From Halobacteriales archaeon QS_8_65_32 (GTDB taxonomy: Archaea; Halobacteriota; Halobacteria; Halobacteriales; Halococcaceae): a stretch of DNA of 35,954 nucleotides. Of the stretch, positions 1-6,973 are shown piece after piece (position 1 is the first letter of the stretch; each line of letters begins with the position of its first letter). The position numbers and the translations under genes are program-made. Below the pieces are notes generated by a model. It did not search any database and had not been told where the DNA came from. It worked only from the letters and a program-made list of their open reading frames with translations. Location of the stretch: contig PXRY01000124.1 of assembly GCA_003022925.1 (NCBI GenBank), positions 1 through 35,954 on the forward strand, read 5' to 3'.

Positions 1-1910
1 TCGACGAGCGTACCCCGGTCGGCACCGTCCCCGTCGTCGAGGTCGCGCATCGTGTCCATCACTGCCTCGCCGATGTCGATGTCCTCGCTAACTCCAGTGT
101 CGTCGTCGTCCTCCGCTGCGGTCGTCCCTTCGCTCTCGGTAGCGCCGCCCTCGTCAGCCAGTTCGTCGTTGGCCGCAGGTTCGGCTTCGCTCCCGTCGAT
201 AGCTGGCTCTCCGGCCGTTTCGGTGTCGCCGACGTCGACTCCTTTGTCGACTGGACCGCCGCTCGATTCGTCGTCGTTCGCCGGTTCGCCGGTCCTCGGC
301 GGTTCATCGTCACCGTCAGACGCGAGAGTTGCCGGTTCCGTTCCCGGTTCGAGTTCCGCTTCGGGTTCGACGTCCGTCCCGACGCCGGTGTCAGCCTCGA
401 CGGCCGGTGCATCCGTCTCCGTGTTCGTGTCCGCGTTGGCCGCCGGACTCACTCGCTCCGTATCCGCCGTTAGCTCGTCGTCCGCGTCGAAGTCGCTCGC
501 CGCCGGGTCCTCAGCCGAAGGTTCGTCGGCCTCTTCGTCCACCGGCGGCGCAGTCGGCTCGATGTCGGCTTCGCCCGGGTCGTCGACCTCCGTCCCGGTG
601 GCGAAGTCCGTCCCGTACTCGGCTTCGATCTCCTCGCGTTCGGCGTCGCTGAGGTCGAACTCGCCGTCGAACTCCTCGATGTCGTCTCCGGCGTCGACGC
701 CGTCGCCGCTCGCGTCGGTCCCATCATCGTCGTCGATGCCGCTGCCGCCGATATTACTGTCATCGACGCCACCGATCCCGTCCGATTCCTCGCCGTCGCT
801 ATCATTCATACCGTCAATGCCAGCATCGCCGAGGTCCTCGTCGTCGAAAGTGCCGCCTCGATCGCCGTCGTCCTCGGCGGCGGGCGTCCCGGCCGTCTCG
901 ACCGCTTCGCCCTCGGTCTCGTCGCTCGCCTCGGAGCCGGCTGCGAGCGGATCGTCCGCGGCTGCGGCGGTCTCCTCCGCTTCCACGTCCGTGCTCGCCT
1001 CGCCGGACGGTTCGACGCCCGGCGACGCTGCGGCGTCGGTCGCGGTCGGACCGCTGCGATCGGTCTCGGTCTCGGGTTCGAGTTCGCCGGGCTCAGGTCC
1101 AGGTCCGGACTCGGACTCAGCCGATACTGTCGTCCGCTCGTCGTCCTCGTCGTCGCCGATGAGCGTCGAGACGGTGACTCCGCCGAGGGGGTTGCTCGCG
1201 AGCGCGGCGAGGTCCGCGTCGCCGTCGGCGTTCGGCGTGCGATCGAGTGAGCCGACTTCCTCGATGTCGCCGGCAACGAGCCGCGCCGCGTCGAGCGCCA
1301 TTTCACGCACCGCCGCGAGGTAGGCCGGCGTCGTTCCGTAGTGCTCGCGGGCGAGTGCGATTCCCGACTGCGGACTACTGGCTCCGTTCGGGGTGTCGCC
1401 TGCGGCTCCGTCCTCGGCAAGCGCCGCGGCGAACTCGCTCACACGATCGATGGTTCGGCCGGCGGTTTCGGTGATCCAGCGGTCCCTGGTGGTCGCGTCG
1501 ATCTCGCTGATGGTCTCCGGCCGGACCGAGGTGAACACGCGATCGGAGTCTTCGGGCTCGAAGGTCCGGGCCTTGCCGGTGACGGCGACGAACGCCGGCG
1601 GGGAGAGGCGTTCTAAGGCCGCGAGCGCGTCGGGCTGGTACTGGCCGGCGTAGACGACGAAGGCCCCGGTCGGATCGACGATCCGCGCGCGCAACTGACC
1701 GTCCAAGTCGTCGAGTTCGGTCAGTACGCCCGCGACGAACAGCCGGTTCGCCCGCGCGCCCGTCGGCGTCGCGACGTAGTTCGGCGCGCGCTCCTCGTCG
1801 CTCTCGGAGTACGACAGGCTCGCGTCGTCGAACTCGGCGGCGAACATTCGGTGAGCGATCTCGCGGCGCGGGCGCTCCTCGTCCACTGTCCCGGCCGACT
1901 CCGAACTCAT
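1..1910 (-). CDS. RPA-associated protein (COG3390 / Rpap family), C-terminus beyond left edge
   Basis: An open frame begins with ATG at 1910 and stays open for 636 codons to the window edge. Its start overlaps the stop of the upstream RPA gene as ATGA, so the two are translationally coupled. Residues 1-120 form an OB-like region (AEFDDASLSYSESDEE, then a stretch containing RIVDPTGAFVVYAGQYQP) typical of proteins encoded beside haloarchaeal RPA. Residues about 125-230 are helical and contain YLAAVREMALDAARLVAGDIEEV. From about 235 to 610 the chain is an extremely acidic, Ser/Thr/Gly/Ala-rich linker interrupted by a conserved island (EFDLSDAEREEIEAEYGTDF). A last ordered segment (IGEAVMDTMRDLDDGDGA) leads into the missing C-terminal domain. 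Known for the family: it partners the neighbouring RPA in single-strand DNA binding. The great length fits the Rpap1 type, not the short Rpap3 type. A 423-residue Ser-rich frame on the other strand here is only its shadow. Confidence 0.9.
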   Translation of the reverse strand, partial: MSSESAGTVDEERPRREIAHRMFAAEFDDASLSYSESDEERAPNYVATPTGARANRLFVAGVLTELDDLDGQLRARIVDPTGAFVVYAGQYQPDALAALERLSPPAFVAVTGKARTFEPEDSDRVFTSVRPETISEIDATTRDRWITETAGRTIDRVSEFAAALAEDGAAGDTPNGASSPQSGIALAREHYGTTPAYLAAVREMALDAARLVAGDIEEVGSLDRTPNADGDADLAALASNPLGGVTVSTLIGDDEDDERTTVSAESESGPGPEPGELEPETETDRSGPTATDAAASPGVEPSGEASTDVEAEETAAAADDPLAAGSEASDETEGEAVETAGTPAAEDDGDRGGTFDDEDLGDAGIDGMNDSDGEESDGIGGVDDSNIGGSGIDDDDGTDASGDGVDAGDDIEEFDGEFDLSDAEREEIEAEYGTDFATGTEVDDPGEADIEPTAPPVDEEADEPSAEDPAASDFDADDELTADTERVSPAANADTNTETDAPAVEADTGVGTDVEPEAELEPGTEPATLASDGDDEPPRTGEPANDDESSGGPVDKGVDVGDTETAGEPAIDGSEAEPAANDELADEGGATESEGTTAAEDDDDTGVSEDIDIGEAVMDTMRDLDDGDGADRGTLV

Positions 1911-3292
1911 ACCGACCCCTCCATCGCGATCCCGTCGTCATCGCTTTCCCCGCCCTCGGTGCCGTCCTCGCCGGTGCTGTTGCTATCGTCGCCGTCGTCG
2001 CCCCCACCGGCACTGGCACTGCTGTTCGCTACCCGGTCGAGCAGCGCCCGAGCGCGGTCTTCCGGCTCGTCGTCGCTTTCGGCGAACGCCGACACATTGA
2101 GGTTCGCGCCGTACTCGTCGACGCTCAGGCTGCCGCGGACCCGGACCTCACGACCGACGATTTTCGTACTTATATCCTCGGCGACGACGGTCTGGTCCAT
2201 CGCCTTGCGAGCCTGTTCGCGAGCCGCCTCGATCCCGCCGCCGTAGATCTCGGCGGTGATGTCGGTACCCAAAATCGCCGTCACGGCGTCGGTCCCGTCG
2301 TCGAGGATCGCCTTGGTCCTGAGGTCGTCGCGGCCCTCGACCGAGCCGTGGGCGCGACACTGGCCCTTCTGGACCATGCGCCCGCAGTTGGGACAGCGCT
2401 GGATCAACCCCGAGCCGTCACGAACCGCTAAGACGTTCGCGACCACCTCCACGTCGAACACCCCGCCCGAGGAGATCGCGTCGGCGATCGTGCGTCGCGG
2501 TGCGCCCGCGCCGGCGTCTATCTCTCGGTCGCTTTTTTCGACGACGGAGAACTCGGAGACGTTCACCGAGGGCGCGCCGCGGAACTCGCGCACGTAGGCG
2601 TTCTCGATCCTGATCGATTCGCCCTCGCGGATCGCCTCGTGGGGAGCCCAGTCGGTAAAGGGTAGGCGGGCGCTCTCGTCGGCGAGCACGCCACTGAGGA
2701 TCTCGGTCTCGCCGTCGCGGCCGTCGATGACCTTCGATTCGACCTCGCTCACCTTCACCTCGATCGCAACGCCGCGATCGCCGGGCTGGAGGTCGTCGAG
2801 CGAGGCGTCGCCGCCGATCTCGTAGGGCACATCCAGGGTCTCTTCTTCCTTCTCGATCGTCGTGTTCGACCCGAGGTTGAGTTCCGGGCTGCCCTCCCAC
2901 TCGCGCACGCCGGCACCGATTACGGTGATCGTATCGCCGGCAGCGAGATCGAAGTCCTCCCAAGCGGTGTAGGGAATCGTGCCGCTTTCGTCGGCGAGTT
3001 CGCCCTCGAAGATCTCCTGGTCGCGCCCTTGATACCGGATCGAGCGCTTGCCAACGGTGAGCACCCGGGCGGTGACCGTCACCGCGGCGTCCGCCGGCGA
3101 GATCTCCTCGATCGTCGCGGGTTCGGGTTCGCCGCTTCCCTGGCTCCCGTCGCCGTACTTCCGGCGGAGGCTCGATTTGGCCTCCTCGACGGGGACACTG
3201 TACTGCACGAGGTTCTCCAAGTCGTCTTTGACCTCCTGTTTGTCAACGCCGAGAGCGGAGGCGAGTTCTTCGGCGTGATCGTCGAAACTCAT
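1907..3292 (-). CDS. rpa1: Replication factor A (RPA-type ssDNA-binding protein) with OB folds and zinc finger
   Basis: 461 residues. This is the euryarchaeal RPA large subunit, which coats single-stranded DNA in replication, repair and recombination. An N-terminal helical region (residues 1-45) is followed by successive OB folds; the first contains RVLTVGKRSIRYQGRDQEIF, the second VKVSEVESKVIDGRDGETEI, the third VVANVLAVRDGSGLIQR. The third carries a zinc-finger insertion near residues 296-312 (CPNCGRMVQKGQC followed by AHG, a Cys3His pattern). The last four bases overlap the start of the Rpap gene. A TATA box sits about 27 bp upstream of the ATG, fitting a leaderless transcript. The rpa-rpap pairing and the three OB folds resemble haloarchaeal rpa1 (rfa3 of Halobacterium); assignment to that paralogue rather than rpa3 is inference from domain count and partner length. 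Confidence 0.92.
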   Translation of the reverse strand: MSFDDHAEELASALGVDKQEVKDDLENLVQYSVPVEEAKSSLRRKYGDGSQGSGEPEPATIEEISPADAAVTVTARVLTVGKRSIRYQGRDQEIFEGELADESGTIPYTAWEDFDLAAGDTITVIGAGVREWEGSPELNLGSNTTIEKEEETLDVPYEIGGDASLDDLQPGDRGVAIEVKVSEVESKVIDGRDGETEILSGVLADESARLPFTDWAPHEAIREGESIRIENAYVREFRGAPSVNVSEFSVVEKSDREIDAGAGAPRRTIADAISSGGVFDVEVVANVLAVRDGSGLIQRCPNCGRMVQKGQCRAHGSVEGRDDLRTKAILDDGTDAVTAILGTDITAEIYGGGIEAAREQARKAMDQTVVAEDISTKIVGREVRVRGSLSVDEYGANLNVSAFAESDDEPEDRARALLDRVANSSASAGGGDDGDDSNSTGEDGTEGGESDDDGIAMEGSV

Positions 3293-3315
3293 CGTTTCCC
3301 CTACGTTCGCCGCCG

Positions 3316-3325
3316 GTATAAATGC
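3316..3325 (-). promoter_or_regulatory. TATA box of the RPA operon
   Basis: Read on the minus strand the site is CATTTATACC, centred about 28 bp before the ATG at 3292. That is the haloarchaeal spacing for a leaderless message. No ribosome-binding site is seen between the site and the start codon. Confidence 0.7.
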
Positions 3326-3463
3326 GTTCGTGGACGGTTGGAATCCGGCGAGACGGCCCCGATCGTCGGCATTGACCCTGCTCGCTACCGCGGTTCACGA
3401 CTCTGTTAATGCGGTAGTGTTATCTTAGGAAATTCATCGAGGTGAGTCAGTAGTAGACGGCCC

Positions 3464-3589
3464 GAAAGCCCCTCCCGCTCGACCGGCCGCGGCTCGCTGT
3501 GCTCCTCAACTCGCTCACTGCGTTCGCTCGCTTCCGGTGCTTACTTCGCCGAAGCCGGACCGAGCGGTCGGCCCCTTTCAGTCCCGCCC
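3464..3589 (+). repeat. Dispersed haloarchaeal repeat, short form (copy A)
   Basis: The element starts with GAAAGCCCC and ends with GGCCCCTTTCAGTCCCGCCC. Just inside the ends are imperfect inverted arms (CGCTCGACCGGC at 3477-3487; GCCGGACCGAGCG at 3554-3566, pairing with one bulge). Between them lie the family's core motifs, a GGCTCGCTG box, TCGCTCACTGCGTTCGCTCGC-like spacer and CGGTGCTTACTTCGCCG. The same skeleton recurs at 29125-29296 (plus) and 30229-30534 (minus). This copy lacks the internal two-hairpin module found in the others. No open frame or transposase is associated. I do not know a name for the family. Confidence 0.7.
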
Positions 3590-3689
3590 ATAGCGGTTGT
3601 TCGGCAGACAATTGCGTAACTCAACACTGCCCCCGACGCAGATAGGATGGATTGAGCTAAAACGACTCGACACGTGGCGGCCCGATCGC

Positions 3690-4633
3690 TCACCCCTCTC
3701 GGTTTCCGTTCCCGTCCCCGGCCGTCGCCGCGAACGTGTAGACCCCGGTAACCATATCAATCGCGAAGGCGAGGCCACGAGCCGGGTTGTAGGCCATCCC
3801 CCACGCCATCGGCGCGTCGAGCCCGGAAAACCCCGGGCCGGCACTCGTCCCGGTACGCTGCCGTCTTCGGGGCTGCCGTTTCCGGCACCGTCGTCTCCGG
3901 CGCGGTCGTCGGTCGGGTACCGATTGACCGGTATCGGATCGGTCGGATCGCCGACGTCGTAGAGAACTGCGCCCTCGTGATAGTCGGCGCTCACGAGCAA
4001 GGTAGTCGATGCCCGTGGGATTACGTCGAAGTTGTGGCCCGTCCAGTCGAGTCGCTCGGCGAGCAGGTCGTTCTGGACCGCGGCGTTCGGCGAGAGGGTG
4101 TAGCCGATCGGTACCTCGGGATCGGGGAAGGCGGCGACGTTGTGGGTGTGGCCAATGTCGATCCGCGCGACGATCTCGGGGTTTCCCGGCGACCCGACCC
4201 CGTAACCGTAGTCGATTACCTCGACGCCACCGTGGCCGTTCGCGGTGTTCGGCTCCTGCGTGCGGTAGTACAGCCCGTCGCGCGGGTCGAACGCCACGTC
4301 GGCGTTGCGAGTGGCCGGACCGGAGGGGACGCGGTGGACCTCCGTCGGGTTCGTTGGATCGGCGAGATCGACCAGAAAGGATCCGCCTCGCCCGAAGTAG
4401 CTCCCGACGACGCCGTACCGTCCGTCGGAACGGACGTCCGCCTCGGTGTACTCGCCGGCGGGGTTCGACAGGGGCGGGAAGCCGCGCTTCCGGAGCCGAC
4501 CGCTCGGGCGCTCGTCTCCCGGGAGCCGTGCGCCCGCCGTGGCGACGCCGCCGAGAAGGGCCGCCGATCCCAGCGCCTTCAGTACGGACCGTCGATCGGC
4601 GTTCACCGTCATCGTTCTCAGAGAACTCCTCAT
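3690..4633 (-). pseudogene. Tat-exported LVIVD-repeat protein, frameshifted near 3826-3850
   Basis: Residues 1-35 form a twin-arginine signal (DRRSVLKALGSAALLGGVATAGA). The body has LVIVD/beta-propeller-type repeats seen in extracellular haloarchaeal proteins: VRSDGRYGVVGSYFGRGG, LVDLADPTNP, DYGYGVGSPGNPEIVARIDIG, YDVGDPTDP. The family's C-terminal block (SGLDAPMAWGMAYNPARG then IDMVTGVYTF) is present but in a different frame, which ends at 3690. The switch lies around the run AAAACCCCGGG at 3827-3837. Without correction the frame continues to 3578 with a nonsense tail of about 100 residues. Start 4633 has a weak AT-rich box about 28 bp upstream; ATG at 4612 is an alternative and still keeps the Tat motif. 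It may be a true decay or a homopolymer sequencing error; the body is otherwise intact. Confidence 0.75.
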
Positions 4634-4759
4634 AGCTACTTCGTCTCACGGAGGAATAGCGGTTGTGACGAGCCCCCGGAGTTCATGGAGGTGCTGTTCG
4701 TCGGATGGAGTCGTCGCCGTCGCGAAACCGGTTTGCCCGCTCCGTTATAGGTCCAAGGC

Positions 4760-5434
4760 ATGTACGTCACGGTCAACGCCGCGATGAGCAGCGATGGAAA
4801 GCTCTCCTCGCGGCGGCGCGACCAGGTAGCGATCAGCGGGCCCGAGGACTTCGCGCGCGTCGATCGTCTGCGTGCCGACAGCGACGCCGTTCTCGTGGGC
4901 GTCGGTACCGTTCTCGCCGACGATCCCTCCCTCACCGTCAAGGACGCGGACCTCGTCGCTACCCGCCAGCAGCGCGGCGACCCTCCCCACCCCGCACGGG
5001 TCGTCGCCGACTCACGGGCCCGGACCCCGACCGACGCGGCGGTGCTCGACGACCGGGCCGAAACCTACGTACTCGTGAGCGAGGCCGCCCCTGCCGACCG
5101 GCGCGACGCCCTCGAAGCCGCCGGAGCCGGCGTACACCCGATCGTCGCCGGCGGGACTCGTGTGGACCTCCCTGGAGCGTTCGACACGGTTGAAGCGGCG
5201 GGCATCGAGCGCCTGATGGTCGAAGGCGGCGGCGAGGTGATCTTCTCGCTATTCGAAGCCGGGCTCGTCGACGAACTCTCGGTCTTCGTCGGCCCACTGG
5301 TGATCGGCGGCCGCGAGTCGCCAACGCTCGCCGACGGAGCGGGCTTTCCCGACCAGTTCCCGGCACTCGTATTGGAGGACGTCGAACGCCTCGACGACGG
5401 CGTGGTGCTCTCCTGGGTTGTCGACGAGCCATAA
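4760..5434 (+). CDS. arfC: 2,5-diamino-6-(ribosylamino)-4(3H)-pyrimidinone 5'-phosphate reductase (archaeal riboflavin pathway)
   Basis: 224 residues, the usual length for the archaeal stand-alone RibD C-terminal reductase (COG1985, TIGR01508 type). It performs the NAD(P)H-dependent reduction of the ribosyl chain in riboflavin and F420 precursor synthesis. The N-terminus MYVTVNAAMSSDGKLSSRRR carries the family's nucleotide-pocket loop; DRLRADSDAVLVGVGTVLAD is the conserved second block with the GxGTxxxDDP motif (GVGTVLADDPSLTV). VEGGGEVIFSLFEAGLVDEL and FVGPLVIGGRESPTL are the C-terminal active-site blocks. It stands alone, divergent from the LVIVD gene (126 bp apart), with the NRAMP gene following 114 bp later. 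Confidence 0.93.
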   Translation: MYVTVNAAMSSDGKLSSRRRDQVAISGPEDFARVDRLRADSDAVLVGVGTVLADDPSLTVKDADLVATRQQRGDPPHPARVVADSRARTPTDAAVLDDRAETYVLVSEAAPADRRDALEAAGAGVHPIVAGGTRVDLPGAFDTVEAAGIERLMVEGGGEVIFSLFEAGLVDELSVFVGPLVIGGRESPTLADGAGFPDQFPALVLEDVERLDDGVVLSWVVDEP

Positions 5435-5515
5435 TCGAGAGCTGACTATCGACGGCCGGTTTCCGGACGGCGACTATCGACAGAAACCGTCCGTTGACCA
5501 CCCGGTAATATCACT

Positions 5516-5526
5516 TGATTTATTAG
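5516..5526 (+). promoter_or_regulatory. TATA box of the NRAMP-like gene
   Basis: The AT-rich site GATTTATTAGC is centred about 28 bp before the ATG at 5549 in an otherwise GC-rich region, the spacing expected for a leaderless haloarchaeal message. Confidence 0.55.
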
Positions 5527-5548
5527 CTGCGGTGCGGTAGCCCGGGCT

Positions 5549-6907
5549 ATGAGTACGCGTTTCACGGCCGGGCGGATCGGGCGGCTTCGCGGGTCGCTGG
5601 GGCCGGCGTGGCTCGCCGGGGCGATCGCCGCGGGGCCGGCGACGATGGCGAGTTTGGTGACCGCGGGGGCGTCATTCGGCTACGCGCTGCTGTGGGTCGT
5701 CGTCCTATCGGCGATCGCGGGCGCGTTCACCCAGTACCTCTCGGCGCGCCTCGGGCTCGGTACCGGCGAGGGGATCGTCGCGTCGGTCGAGAAGCGACTC
5801 GGCGAGCGGTGGGCGTGGGTGCTCGTTTGCGACGGCGTGCTCGCGGCCGGACTCGCCCAGCTCGTCATCATGAAGACCCTCGCTGACGTGAGCGAGACGG
5901 TTACCGGCATCGACGCTCGCGTCTGGGGAGTCTGCTGGGCGGTCGTGCTGGCGATCGGCCTCGCGGGCGGGGGCTACCGGCTGGCCGAAATCGGTGCCAA
6001 AGTCCTCGTATCGGGGATCGTCCTCGCCTTTCTCGCCTCCCTTCTCGTCGTCCCGATCGATCCGAGCGCCGCGGTCGGCGGGTTGGTACCTCGAATCCCG
6101 GCCGGTGTAGACGGCGCGCTCGTCGCCGCCGGCGTTCTGGGTGGGGCGGTCCACGTCACGCTCGTCACGATGCATACCTACACCGTTTGCGCCCGCGGGT
6201 GGACCGACGACGACCGGGACCTGGCGACGACCGACGTGCTGGCCTCGATGCTCGTCGCCTTCGGCGCGTATAGCCTCGCGATCTTCCTGGTGACCGCGAG
6301 CGTGCTCCGGGGTCCGGGTATCGACCCGTCGAGCCTGACAGCCACCAGTGCAGCCCAGGCGCTCGGCCCGCTCGTCGGCCCCGCCGCCGAGTGGCTATTT
6401 TTACTCGGGTTGTGGGGCGCGGCGGTCTCGACGCTCGGCGGGAATACGATCGTTCCGCCCTATCTCCTCGCGGACAAACTCGGCTATGGAACGACGATCG
6501 ACGACCGGCGCTACCGGGCGCTGCTCGCCGGGACGGCACTCGCCTCCGCCGCCGGGGCCTTCCTTGGGGGAGCGTTCTTCCCGCTGTTGGTGCTCGTCCT
6601 CGCCTTCGGTCTTGTCGGGACGCCCTTCGCGCTCGTCGTCGTGCTCTACTTGCTCAACGATCCCGGAGCCGTACCCGAGACGTCAGGTACTGTGGTGAAC
6701 GGGGGCGGACTCGCGCTCGTCGCCGTCACCGCGATCACGGCTGGCGCGTTCGTTCGCGAGCAGGTCGTGACGTTCGATCCGGTCGGCGATCCCGTCGGCG
6801 CGTTCGTCGTGGCCTTCGCGGTCGTCATGAGCGGAGCGACGCTGCTGTTGCTCGCACGATTTGTCCGCCGGGCCATTATCGGCGAGCCGACCGCGAGCGG
6901 CCGCTGA
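5549..6907 (+). CDS. NRAMP-family membrane transporter lacking the canonical metal-site residues
   Basis: 452 residues with about 11 hydrophobic segments and overall NRAMP (COG1914) architecture: TM1 begins near residue 18 (LGPAWLAGAIAAGPATMAS), followed by SFGYALLWVVVLSAIAGAF and QYLSARLGLGTGEGI, very like classical NRAMP TM1-TM2. In characterised Mn/Fe NRAMPs TM1 contains DPGN, whose Asp and Asn bind metal. Here the aligned stretch is AAGPAT (27-32), with neither acid nor amide. The TM6 motif is VTMHTY with Met208-His209, so the Met of the classical MPH motif may be kept and the proline is lost. It therefore belongs to the NRAMP-related clade with GPGT/GPAT-type TM1, whose substrate is uncertain. 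No metal-dependent regulator gene is adjacent. Family assignment is firm; calling it a Mn or Fe importer would not be. Confidence 0.85.
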   Translation: MSTRFTAGRIGRLRGSLGPAWLAGAIAAGPATMASLVTAGASFGYALLWVVVLSAIAGAFTQYLSARLGLGTGEGIVASVEKRLGERWAWVLVCDGVLAAGLAQLVIMKTLADVSETVTGIDARVWGVCWAVVLAIGLAGGGYRLAEIGAKVLVSGIVLAFLASLLVVPIDPSAAVGGLVPRIPAGVDGALVAAGVLGGAVHVTLVTMHTYTVCARGWTDDDRDLATTDVLASMLVAFGAYSLAIFLVTASVLRGPGIDPSSLTATSAAQALGPLVGPAAEWLFLLGLWGAAVSTLGGNTIVPPYLLADKLGYGTTIDDRRYRALLAGTALASAAGAFLGGAFFPLLVLVLAFGLVGTPFALVVVLYLLNDPGAVPETSGTVVNGGGLALVAVTAITAGAFVREQVVTFDPVGDPVGAFVVAFAVVMSGATLLLLARFVRRAIIGEPTASGR

Positions 6908-6973
6908 CGGCACCTATCAGGGCAACGGACCGACGAGACGCGAGCCAGTAACGGCTGACAAGAGAAACGAGAT

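Larger units (their letters stand above)
3293..3689. other. Intergenic region between the LVIVD pseudogene and the RPA operon
   Basis: About 400 bp without a supported gene. It contains the RPA promoter (3316-3325) and one short copy of the dispersed repeat family (3464-3589). The remainder, 3330-3463 and 3590-3689, shows no gene, RNA or clear terminator that I can support. The C-terminal residues of the frameshifted LVIVD reading frame run on into 3578-3690, but that extension is out of the family frame. Confidence 0.6.

Noticed and set aside
52-1323. A 423-residue Ser/Pro-rich plus-strand open frame
   Set aside because: It is the antisense shadow of the acidic Rpap gene. Asp and Glu codons in the real gene give Ser-rich reading in the opposite strand. 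The minus frame continues the conserved Rpap start and is open across 636 codons.
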